Assembly (NCBI GenBank): GCA_002841515.1
Contig: PGZW01000004.1
Span: 1-33,160, forward strand
Reading direction: 5' to 3'
Length of the DNA: 33,160 nt
DNA from: Firmicutes bacterium HGW-Firmicutes-19
GTDB lineage: Bacteria; Bacillota_I; Bacilli_A; Erysipelotrichales; Erysipelotrichaceae
In this document: positions 20,625-27,959 of the stretch, piece after piece
How the letters are laid out: each line of letters starts with the position of its first letter
How positions within the stretch are numbered: the stretch's first letter is position 1
Notes under the pieces: generated by a model
Database searches by the model: none
The model's input: only the letters and a program-made list of their open reading frames with translations
What the model was told of the DNA's origin: nothing
Made by a program: the position numbers and the translations under genes

Positions 20625-23024
20625 ATGGAAAAATACGCGATCGCCCTGGCGAACAGCCGTAAATCGACGCAATGGAAAAACACCGAGATCACTTGGAAGG
20701 ACTTCATCAAGAAGCTCTCCGTCACCACCCGTACCAGGGAGACCGTGGCGGAGTTTGCCAAGATGAAGAAGCTGGAACAGGATGAAATCAAGGATGTCGG
20801 CGGCTTTGTCTGCGGGCATCTCAAAGAAGGCAAAAGGCGCAACGGCTATGTCGTCAAGCGCTCCATGCTTACCCTCGATGCCGACTTCGCCCGAAGAGAT
20901 TTTTGGGAGGAGCTGACAGCACTCAATGATTTCCGATGTGCCATCTACTCGACCCACAAACACACGCCGAAAAGCCCCCGGCTCCGTCTGCTCGTCCCGT
21001 TATCACGAGACGTCAGCGCCGAGGAGTACGAGGCCATCGCACGCAAGCTGGCAGAAGAGTTGGGCATCGATCAGTTCGACGATACCACCTACCAGTCGGC
21101 ACGTCTGATGTACTGGCCTTCCACCAGCAGTGACGGAGAATACTTCTTCGATGCTCAGGAAGGCGACCTCCTCGATGCCGATGAAATGCTGGATAAGTAC
21201 ACCGACTGGAAGGATATCAGCTACTGGCCGATGTCCTCGAGGACCACACAGATCCATCAGTCGGCCGGCAAAAAGCAGGAAGACCCAACCGCTAAAGGCG
21301 GGATGATCGGTGCCTTCTGCCGGACGTACAACATTCATCAAGCCATCGATAAATACCTTTCCGACATCTACTTGCCGACCGATAAAGAAGACCGTTACAC
21401 CTATGTCAACGGCTCCACGGCGGCAGGACTTGTCGTTTATCAGGATAAATTCGCCTACTCCAACCACGCAACGGATCCCTCCTCCGGCATGCTGTGTAAC
21501 GCGTTCGACCTTGTCCGGCTGCATCTGTTTGGTCACCTTGACGCCGATGCGCCGGAAGGGCCGATCAACAAACAGCCGTCCTTCACTAAGATGAACGAGC
21601 TGGCGACCAACGACCCGGACGTGGTGTATACCGTCAACAAAGAACGCATCAGCTCCGCCAACGTGGACTTCGAAGGCATTGAGATTGATGAAGAGAAAGC
21701 CGTCAGTGATGAGTGGATCAAGCAGCTCAAGATGGCTCCAAGAGGCGGTATCGAGCCAACCATTGAAAACATGCTGCTCATCCTGCGCAACGATCCAAAC
21801 CTCGCCAACCTTGGCGGATTCAACGAGTTCAACTACCGCTCGGAGACCTTCGGAGCTCTGCCATGGAACAAGGACACCACCCATCGAAGCTGGAGCGATA
21901 CCGACGATGCCGGACTGAGACATTATGTAGAAAAGGTCTATCAGGTATCCGCGCCCAACAAGCTGGAAGATGCCTTGGCCCTGCGATTTGAAGAAAACAA
22001 ATTCCACCCGGTAAGGCAGTATTTAGACCCGCTGGTGTGGGACGAAGAAGACCGACTGGATTACTTACTGATCGATTATCTCGGAGCTGAAGACTCCCAT
22101 TATGTCCGTGCGGTGACACGCAAAGCCTTCACGGCCGCCGTAACAAGGATCATGCGTCCGGGAACAAAGTTTGATTTCATGCTGACTCTTACAGGTGTTC
22201 AAGGCATTGGGAAGTCGACACTCATCAAGAAGATGGCACGCAACTGGTACTCCGACTCGCTGATATCCATCGGCACCAAGGACGCCTATGAAGCGCTCCA
22301 AGGTGTATGGCTGATTGAAATGGCCGAGCTTACTGCCACCAAAAAGGCGGAAGTGGAAGCCGTCAAGCAGTTCATCAGCAAACAAGAAGACACCTATCGC
22401 AAAGCCTATGCCCGACGTTCTACCGTCAATCCTCGACAGTGCGTGTTCTTCGGAACCACCAACACCCCGGAGTTCTTACGGGACATGACGGGAAACCGCC
22501 GCTTCTGGCCGGTGAAAACCGAGAAGGAACGCATAAGAAAAAGCGTCTTCGATGACCTCGATGATGCCACCGTGGACCAGTTATGGGCGGAAGCCAAGTT
22601 CTATTACAGTCATCACGAATCCTTGTTTCTCACCGGAGCACTGGAAGAAGAAGCGCTGAAACGTCAGGAAGAGCACAGCGAGTTCAACCCGAAAATCGGA
22701 CTGATCCTGCAGTATCTTGAGACGCCGCTGCCACCCAACTGGGACGAGATGGACCTCTACCAACGCCGCAATTACCTGCATGGCGAAGACATGATTAAAG
22801 CAGGCAGTGAGCTGATCAAAGGCACTACAACCCGGACACGGGTATGCGCTGCGGAGATATGGTGTGAGTTGTTCCGGAAGGAAATGGACACACTGACCAA
22901 CCTTCAGGCAAGAGAAATCAACGACATTCTAGCCAAGCTGGAAGGATGGGAGAAAGCAGAAAAACCGATTAGATTCAGAATATTCGGAGCCCAAAGAGGA
23001 TACCGAAAGATAGGAACTTTATAG
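20625..23024 (+). CDS. Primase-helicase: PrimPol-like domain plus VapE-type helicase
   Basis: 799 residues, TAGGAGGGCAAC before the ATG. The N-terminal third has archaeo-eukaryotic primase-like features: LTLDADFA with Asp85 and Asp87, then YSTHKHTPKSPRLRLLVPLS and TYQSARLMYWPSTS. The C-terminal third is a VapE/D5-type superfamily 3 helicase: LTGVQGIGKSTLIKKMA (Walker A, about 524-532), GVWLIEMAEL (Walker B), FISKQEDTYRKAYARRST, and CVFFGTTNTPEFLRDMTGNRRFWPV (sensor motif, read as CVFFGTTN and GNRRFWPV). It should open DNA and make primers for the phage polymerase. An iteron-like region lies directly downstream and may be its binding origin. Confidence 0.93.
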   Translation: MEKYAIALANSRKSTQWKNTEITWKDFIKKLSVTTRTRETVAEFAKMKKLEQDEIKDVGGFVCGHLKEGKRRNGYVVKRSMLTLDADFARRDFWEELTALNDFRCAIYSTHKHTPKSPRLRLLVPLSRDVSAEEYEAIARKLAEELGIDQFDDTTYQSARLMYWPSTSSDGEYFFDAQEGDLLDADEMLDKYTDWKDISYWPMSSRTTQIHQSAGKKQEDPTAKGGMIGAFCRTYNIHQAIDKYLSDIYLPTDKEDRYTYVNGSTAAGLVVYQDKFAYSNHATDPSSGMLCNAFDLVRLHLFGHLDADAPEGPINKQPSFTKMNELATNDPDVVYTVNKERISSANVDFEGIEIDEEKAVSDEWIKQLKMAPRGGIEPTIENMLLILRNDPNLANLGGFNEFNYRSETFGALPWNKDTTHRSWSDTDDAGLRHYVEKVYQVSAPNKLEDALALRFEENKFHPVRQYLDPLVWDEEDRLDYLLIDYLGAEDSHYVRAVTRKAFTAAVTRIMRPGTKFDFMLTLTGVQGIGKSTLIKKMARNWYSDSLISIGTKDAYEALQGVWLIEMAELTATKKAEVEAVKQFISKQEDTYRKAYARRSTVNPRQCVFFGTTNTPEFLRDMTGNRRFWPVKTEKERIRKSVFDDLDDATVDQLWAEAKFYYSHHESLFLTGALEEEALKRQEEHSEFNPKIGLILQYLETPLPPNWDEMDLYQRRNYLHGEDMIKAGSELIKGTTTRTRVCAAEIWCELFRKEMDTLTNLQAREINDILAKLEGWEKAEKPIRFRIFGAQRGYRKIGTL

Positions 23025-23032
23025 GGAAATAG

Positions 23033-23304
23033 GTGTTACAAAGTCTGTTACAAACTCAAAAAAACTGTAACAATTGTAACTTTTAAAAGTTACAAAGTTA
23101 CAAAATCAAAATAAATGTTACCGACTTTGTAACACCAAAAAACCCACTGTTTTAGCAGATAAATCGATAAAAAGTTACAATGTTACAATTTTTTATCCTA
23201 TTAAACATTTTTAAAAAATAGAGAACGAAAACACATAAAACACGTATATAAACGCCTAATTCAAGCACTCATATAACGCGCGTGCAAGATTGTAACTTTG
23301 TAAC
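23033..23304. repeat. Iteron-like GTTACA/TGTAAC cluster, candidate phage origin
   Basis: Twelve six-base repeats in a gene-free 296-base gap. GTTACA starts at 23035, 23047, 23089, 23097, 23174 and 23182. The variant GTTACC starts at 23117. TGTAAC, the same motif inverted, starts at 23066, 23075, 23128, 23291 and 23299. Several are spaced by exactly eight bases (23089/23097, 23174/23182, 23291/23299). Around 23188-23245 lies an AT-rich stretch that could unwind easily. The gap sits between the primase-helicase gene and the next gene. Origin function is inferred from layout. Confidence 0.65.
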
Positions 23305-23320
23305 TGGACAGGAGGACACA

Positions 23321-24034
23321 ATGGGCGAAGATAAGCAGACAGGTAAGTTAAGGCACTGGACAAAAGAAGAAGAGCATTTTATGCAGATCAATTACGGATC
23401 GATGACGGCAGAACAGATGAGCCTCCATCTGAACCGAACAATAACAGCCGTTCATCTAAGAAGTGCGAAGCTGAAGTTGAAGCAGCAGATAAGATACAAA
23501 CAGCCTCCCAAACAAGGCAACGATGTGATGTGGCGAATGACACCTTATCCGGGATACTGGATCACCGATACCGGAATTGTGTGGGATGGCCGGCGTGCCG
23601 TCTTTCTGAATCCGATTTTGATGAACAACGGTTTGGCCTGCGTGCAGATCCGGTTTGAAAAAAAGCAGATACCTACCTCTGTCGGTCGGCTGGTTTGGAT
23701 GAGCTTTCGGGGAGAGATACCATCTGGATATGTGATTGCCTACAAGGATCGAAACTGTTACAACAGTGATCTGAACAATCTGTTATTGATGAAGCATTCA
23801 GATATGATGAGGTTCGGGTACAGCACGACCCGGTGGATCGTTCAGACGGATGATCATGGAAAAAGGATTGCAGTGTACCCAACTATCAAAGCCTGTGCAA
23901 AAAAGTTTGGGGTATCGACGTTTACCGTAAGGGACTACCTGAAAGGCGAGCGCATACCGAAGAAACTGAGAGGCATTCATCTGCGCGTCATCAACCGACC
24001 GAAGGCGCGGGAACTGAGGAGGAAGAAGTCATGA
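23321..24034 (+). CDS. HNH endonuclease with NUMOD-like domains
   Basis: 237 residues from ATG 23321 with CAGGAGGACACA upstream; the open frame starts earlier but has no ribosome site. N-terminal SANT/Myb-like helices: WTKEEEHFMQINYGSMTAEQ and LNRTITAVHLRSAKLKL. A NUMOD4-like and HNH core follows: YPGYWITDTGIVWDGRRA, VGRLVWMSFRGEIPSGYVIA with YKDRNCYNSDLNNLLLM. The C-terminal part holds a NUMOD1-like helix-turn-helix (TIKACAKKFGVSTFTVRDYL). Typical of phage homing endonucleases, placed beside the candidate origin. The usual first catalytic His is not obvious (LVWMSFRG where HR.V is common), so activity is uncertain. The stop overlaps the VRR-NUC start. Confidence 0.8.
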   Translation: MGEDKQTGKLRHWTKEEEHFMQINYGSMTAEQMSLHLNRTITAVHLRSAKLKLKQQIRYKQPPKQGNDVMWRMTPYPGYWITDTGIVWDGRRAVFLNPILMNNGLACVQIRFEKKQIPTSVGRLVWMSFRGEIPSGYVIAYKDRNCYNSDLNNLLLMKHSDMMRFGYSTTRWIVQTDDHGKRIAVYPTIKACAKKFGVSTFTVRDYLKGERIPKKLRGIHLRVINRPKARELRRKKS

Positions 24035-24303
24035 GAGAAAGCAGCATAGAACGGAAATTGGTACAGGGAATCAAAAAAGCCGGCGGACTGTGTATGAAGT
24101 TCACTTCTCCCGGAAGGCGCGGTGTACCTGACCGCATCATCCTGATCAATGGGAAAATTCTGTTTGTTGAACTGAAAGCCCCTGGGGGTGAATTAAGTGA
24201 ACTGCAGAGGGTCATGATCAGTAATATGCGGTTTAACGGAGCGCGTGTGGAAATCATCGACAGTGCAGAAAAAGTATATCGATTATTGGAGGAGCTGACA
24301 TGA
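24031..24303 (+). CDS. VRR-NUC domain nuclease
   Basis: 90 residues, a complete stand-alone VRR-NUC domain (PD-(D/E)XK fold). Early Glu in ESSIERKLVQGIKKAGG, then FTSPGRRGVPDRIIL with the catalytic Asp, ILFVELKAPGGELSELQ with the E-x-K pair, and a final RVEIIDSAEKVYRLL. Phage VRR-NUC proteins cut branched or structured DNA and almost always precede an SNF2-type helicase gene, as here. ATGA-type overlaps with both neighbours show tight coupling. Confidence 0.93.
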   Translation: MRESSIERKLVQGIKKAGGLCMKFTSPGRRGVPDRIILINGKILFVELKAPGGELSELQRVMISNMRFNGARVEIIDSAEKVYRLLEELT

Positions 24304-25676
24304 AGTATCAGCCACACCTGTATCAGCAGATGGCTTACGACTTCGTCATGGAGCGTCCGGCATCGGGAATCTTCCTGGGCGTCGGATTGGGAAAAACCGT
24401 CATCACTCTGACAGCCATCAACGATTTGATTTATGATTTCGGCACCGTCAAAAAAGTTCTGATCATTGCCACCTTACGGGTTGCTGACACCGTGTGGGAC
24501 AGCGAGGTGGCAAAGTGGGATCATCTGAAGTATTTGAAGGTATCGAAGTGTATCGGCACGGAAGCCGAGCGGATGGCCGGACTTCATCGAAAAGCGGATA
24601 TCTATCTGATCAACCGGGAGAATGTTCCATGGCTGGTGAGTATGATGTCGAAAATGTGGGACTTCGATATGGTGGTGGTGGATGAGCTGTCGAGTTTCAA
24701 GAATCCGTCATCCAAACGTTTCAAGGCCTTGCGGAAGATGATGCCGATGGTGAGCCGGTTCATCGGACTTACGGCAACCCCGGCACCCAACGGGCTGATT
24801 GATTTATGGCCGCAGGTCTATCTGATCGACCAAGGCGAACGACTGGGAAAAACCTTTACTAAATTTCGAGATACCTATTTTACGCCGGGGTGGCGCAATG
24901 GGCATATCGTTTACAAATGGAACCTTCGGCCACAGGCGGAAGTCCAAATATACCGGGCGATCGATGATGTCTGCATGAGCATGAAGGCGGAAGACTGGAT
25001 CACCGTGCCTTCACGGACGGACATCATCGTCCCCGTGCACTTAACACCCCAACAGCAGTTGAGATATCACGCCTTTGAAAAGCAGGCTGTGATGGAAGTG
25101 GAGAACGATCAAACCATCATCGGACCCACGGCCGCTGTTGTGGCACAGAAGCTTCTGCAGTTTGCCAACGGGGCGATGTATGACGAAAACCGCAAGGTAC
25201 ATCATCTGCATGATCATAAGCTGGATGCCTTGGACGATCTGATCGAGCAGGCCAACGGCAACCCGGTGCTGGTATTCTACAACTTCCAGCATGACTGCAG
25301 CCGGATACTGGAACGGTTCAAAGACCTAAACATCCGGAAGCTCGAGACCAACGAGGACATCCAGGCATGGAACCGAAAAGAAATCGATGTGCTGTTGGCG
25401 CATCCGGCATCGGCCGGACACGGACTGAACCTTCAGGCCGGAGGCAACATCATCATTTGGTTTGGACTGGTGTACAGTTTGGAACTGTACCAGCAGGCCA
25501 ACGGACGACTGCACCGGCAGGGACAGAAACAGCAGGTATCCGTCTTCCACATTTTGGCAAAAAACACCGTGGATGAGGATGTCATGGATGTATTGGCTAC
25601 CAAGGAGATGGGGCAGGAAAAATTCTTAGCTGCCGTGAAAGCGAGGATCCGACATGCTGAAACTGGCCTTATGTAG
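24300..25676 (+). CDS. SNF2-type DEAD/DEAH helicase
   Basis: 458 residues. Walker A is GVGLGKT (27-33), the DEAH-box variant is VVVDELSSFK (Asp128), and motif III is GLTATPAPNG. C-terminal helicase motifs are VLVFYNFQHDC, ASAGHGLNLQAGGNIIIWFG and QANGRLHRQGQKQQVSVFHI with the arginine finger. It is a short SNF2-like ATPase that translocates on duplex DNA. Pairing with the VRR-NUC gene (ATGA overlap) suggests joint work on replication forks or recombination intermediates. Confidence 0.94.
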   Translation: MKYQPHLYQQMAYDFVMERPASGIFLGVGLGKTVITLTAINDLIYDFGTVKKVLIIATLRVADTVWDSEVAKWDHLKYLKVSKCIGTEAERMAGLHRKADIYLINRENVPWLVSMMSKMWDFDMVVVDELSSFKNPSSKRFKALRKMMPMVSRFIGLTATPAPNGLIDLWPQVYLIDQGERLGKTFTKFRDTYFTPGWRNGHIVYKWNLRPQAEVQIYRAIDDVCMSMKAEDWITVPSRTDIIVPVHLTPQQQLRYHAFEKQAVMEVENDQTIIGPTAAVVAQKLLQFANGAMYDENRKVHHLHDHKLDALDDLIEQANGNPVLVFYNFQHDCSRILERFKDLNIRKLETNEDIQAWNRKEIDVLLAHPASAGHGLNLQAGGNIIIWFGLVYSLELYQQANGRLHRQGQKQQVSVFHILAKNTVDEDVMDVLATKEMGQEKFLAAVKARIRHAETGLM

Positions 25677-26118
25677 CGTGGAAGATGTGGACCACCTGGT
25701 CAACACCTATCAGAAGAACCTGGAGGTTAAAAAGAACGTCGAACTGAAGATTGAGGAGATCAATGCGAAGTTTGAAAAAGGAGCCGGTTCAATTATCCGT
25801 ATGGATAACGGTTGTCAGCGTGATCCTTTCAAGCGGAGCGCGTCGTATTCAGAGCTTTATCAGCAGTTGATTGACAACAATAACTATCTAAATGTGAATA
25901 TTTCTAAAATACAGGTAGTGGATCAGCTGTTGCAGATCCTTCAGAAAACCAACCCGATTGGGGCTAAAATCGCCGAAAAACGCATTAAAGGCATCAGTTT
26001 CGGGGAAATTGCATCAGAAATGAATTCGACCAAAATGAAAGTCCATCGTTATTGGTTTAAGTCCTTAGCAAAAGCTATTCAAAACGCAGGAATGATACAG
26101 TATCATGTCAAGTCATGA
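25654..26118 (+). CDS. DUF1492/ArpU-like late transcription regulator
   Basis: 154 residues, starting inside the helicase end (23-base overlap). The N-terminal half is a long helix with SVEDVDHLVNTYQKNLEVKK and an SYSELYQQLIDNNNYLN segment. The C-terminal half holds a sigma-region-4-like helix-turn-helix: ISFGEIASEMNSTKMKVHRY followed by WFKSLAKAI. This pattern fits DUF1492/ArpU proteins, which stand at the end of the early region and switch on late genes in phages of Bacillota. Inverted repeats ATGATA/TATCAT overlap its 3' end and could be its target. Confidence 0.75.
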   Translation: MLKLALCSVEDVDHLVNTYQKNLEVKKNVELKIEEINAKFEKGAGSIIRMDNGCQRDPFKRSASYSELYQQLIDNNNYLNVNISKIQVVDQLLQILQKTNPIGAKIAEKRIKGISFGEIASEMNSTKMKVHRYWFKSLAKAIQNAGMIQYHVKS

Positions 26119-26120
26119 TA
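26092..26120. promoter_or_regulatory. Overlapping ATGATA/TATCAT inverted repeats
   Basis: ATGATAC (26092-26098), one base, GTATCAT (26100-26106) is a perfect 7-bp palindrome. The right arm is reused in TATCATG (26101-26107), six bases, CATGATA (26114-26120). Three half-sites at the end of the ArpU-like gene suggest an operator or a switchable hairpin. Confidence 0.45.
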
Positions 26121-26127
26121 AAATGGT

Positions 26128-26168
26128 ATTGTAGAGTTTTACACCCAAGGGTGGTAAACCTCGACAAT
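26128..26168. other. Long imperfect hairpin in the early/late junction
   Basis: ATTGT-a-GAG-t-TTTAC-ACCC, loop AA, GGGT-g-GTAAA-c-CTC-g-ACAAT pairs over 17 positions with two mismatches and one bulge. No T run follows. It may be an RNA control element or a packaging/cos-type DNA site. Confidence 0.5.
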
Positions 26169-26193
26169 TCATGTGTCTTCCTTTCCGAAAGTC

Positions 26194-26226
26194 GCCGTCC
26201 TAATCCCCCACTAGGCAGCGGCTTTT
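26194..26226 (+). terminator. Second hairpin in the junction, possible terminator
   Basis: GCCG and CCTA (26194-26202 region) pair with TAGG and CGGC (26213-26222 region) around a bulge, followed by TTTT. Weaker than the next hairpin. Confidence 0.35.
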
Positions 26227-26234
26227 GTCTATTC

Positions 26235-26256
26235 ACGGCTGAAACCAGCCGTTTTT
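26235..26256 (+). terminator. Intrinsic terminator before the packaging genes
   Basis: ACGGCTG (26235-26241), loop AAAC, CAGCCGT (26246-26252), followed by TTTTA. It separates the early and late modules and would need to be bypassed, or late genes started after it. Confidence 0.75.
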
Positions 26257-26282
26257 ATATCCCAAAACAACTGAGGTGACGT

Positions 26283-27431
26283 ATGCACAGTAATGCCGAG
26301 TTTAAAGCCCTGGCTGCCGTTCGAAATGAGATCGTGGCGGAGACAGGACGTAACGACTGGTCTGAAGTTAGTAAACGAATGTATCACAGATACGGATTTC
26401 TGAAATCTCCGGAAGCCTGGCGCAGCCTGTGGAAACGTAAAAAGGATTTTGCACCAACACCGGTTTCAGCTGCTGTCGAGTTCACTGATCATCGGGCAAA
26501 GGTGATCGATGACCTTCAAAAAGAACGCACCATTGAAGAACTGATTGAAAGGCTCAAGCTGTCAAAGAATGAACTGCTGGGATTGATCGAGCAGCTGAGG
26601 ATTGATGGTTACGATATCCGCAGAAGCTCGAAAAACGGACAGGTGTGTTACTACACATCCAAAACGGCGGATACCACGTATGAGGAGTTCGAACATTATC
26701 ATGAAGTTGACCAAACCATTAAAGTAGGTTTAGTCTCCGATACCCACACATCGTCGAAATACTGGCAGCGTACCTATCTGCAGATGGCGTATGACGACTT
26801 CGAAGCTGAAGGCATACGCACGGTCTATCATGCCGGGGATATCTCTGACGGCATGTACAGCAACCGAGCCGGCAACATCTACGAGCTTTACCGATTCGGT
26901 TATGATGAACAGTTGGATGAAATCGTGAATGAGTATCCGATGCGTCCAGGCATTAAGACATGCTTCATCACCGGAAACCATGATGCCACCCATATGATGA
27001 ACGGCGGAGCCAACATCGGCAAAGGCATCGAAGCCGCGCGTCCGGATATGGTTTACCTGGGGCATGAGTATGCAAAGATATGGCTGACAGATAAAGTTGA
27101 TTTGGATCTGATTCATCCAAGAGACGGAACAGCCTACGCCTACAGTTACAAAACGCAAAAGCGTATCGATGCAATGAGCGGCGGACAGAAGCCGAAGATC
27201 ATGGTCACCGGCCATTATCACAAAAACTTCTTCATGCAGTACCGCAACATATGGACGATTGGTATGCCTTCGTTTCAGGCACAGTCTCCATTTATGCGAG
27301 GTATGGGCTTGGTGAGTGATGTCGGCTATATCATCCTGGAAATCAAAGTCAATAAAAACGGGGACCTCATCGAGGTTACCCCGAGATACAAACCCTTCTA
27401 CGTAATGAAACAAGAAGTCTACAATCGATGA
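26283..27431 (+). CDS. Metallophosphoesterase in the packaging module
   Basis: 382 residues, CTGAGGTGACGT before the ATG. The first 140 residues are helical, with a DNA-binding-like segment TIEELIERLKLSKNELLGLI. The C-terminal two thirds form a calcineurin-type metallophosphoesterase: GLVSDTHTSS (Asp153, His155), YHAGDISDGM, CFITGNHDATH and IMVTGHYHKN, all metal ligands present. It lies between the late regulator and TerS. Homologues in some Bacillota phages are found in this position, from general knowledge. A DNA-end or nucleotide-cleaving role in packaging is possible but unproven. Confidence 0.85.
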   Translation: MHSNAEFKALAAVRNEIVAETGRNDWSEVSKRMYHRYGFLKSPEAWRSLWKRKKDFAPTPVSAAVEFTDHRAKVIDDLQKERTIEELIERLKLSKNELLGLIEQLRIDGYDIRRSSKNGQVCYYTSKTADTTYEEFEHYHEVDQTIKVGLVSDTHTSSKYWQRTYLQMAYDDFEAEGIRTVYHAGDISDGMYSNRAGNIYELYRFGYDEQLDEIVNEYPMRPGIKTCFITGNHDATHMMNGGANIGKGIEAARPDMVYLGHEYAKIWLTDKVDLDLIHPRDGTAYAYSYKTQKRIDAMSGGQKPKIMVTGHYHKNFFMQYRNIWTIGMPSFQAQSPFMRGMGLVSDVGYIILEIKVNKNGDLIEVTPRYKPFYVMKQEVYNR

Positions 27432-27452
27432 ACACATAAGGAGGTGATCCGG

Positions 27453-27959
27453 ATGCCTATAAAAAAAGGAGACAATGTCAACAATACCGGAAAGAAGTAT
27501 TCGAAGGATATGACGTTGAACCGGCAGGAAAGATTCGCCCAGGAGTATGTGAAGACCCTAAACGCAACCAAGTCCGCAATCTCGGCGGGATACAGTGAGA
27601 GATCAGCGCACAGTACAGGCTGTACGCTATTGAAAACGCCTAAAGTCCTCGCACGTGTAAGGGAACTGCAGCAAGAGCTGCTCGCACAATTACCGGTCTC
27701 CGTCTACTGGGTGCTGAAACAATACATCGAAGTCTATGAACGATGCATGCAGCAAGAGCCTGTAATGAAATGGGATTACGAGGAAAAGAAATTCGTTCAC
27801 AACGGTGAATGGCAGTTCGATTCCAAAGGCGCGCTGAATGCGTTGGACTCGATGGGTAAATATCTGAATATGTTTGGAGTCAAGTCCGATATCAACGGCA
27901 ACAGCCTTGAGAAGCTGGATAAGATTCTAGGAGCGTTTGAAAAAGATGCTGACAAGTAA
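27453..27959 (+). CDS. terS: Terminase small subunit
   Basis: 168 residues from the ATG at 27453, with TAAGGAGGTG eight bases upstream; a GTG three codons earlier lies within that ribosome site. Signature TLNRQERFAQEYVKTLNATK followed by SAISAGYSERSAHSTGCTLL and TPKVLARVRELQ is the DNA-binding helix-turn-helix of terminase small subunits (Terminase_2/XtmA type). It recognises the phage packaging site and loads TerL. It overlaps the large-subunit start by 14 bases. Confidence 0.92.
   Translation: MPIKKGDNVNNTGKKYSKDMTLNRQERFAQEYVKTLNATKSAISAGYSERSAHSTGCTLLKTPKVLARVRELQQELLAQLPVSVYWVLKQYIEVYERCMQQEPVMKWDYEEKKFVHNGEWQFDSKGALNALDSMGKYLNMFGVKSDINGNSLEKLDKILGAFEKDADK

Noticed and set aside
21003-22007. 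Long minus-strand frame of 334 codons opposite the primase-helicase
   Set aside because: It lacks recognisable motifs and is explained by codon bias of the well-supported plus-strand gene.
23025-23320. CRISPR array
   Set aside because: The repeats are six-base motifs in both orientations with 8-90 base spacing, not long repeats with uniform spacers.
26730-27437. Minus-strand 235-codon frame opposite the metallophosphoesterase
   Set aside because: The plus-strand protein has all catalytic motifs; the antisense frame has none.
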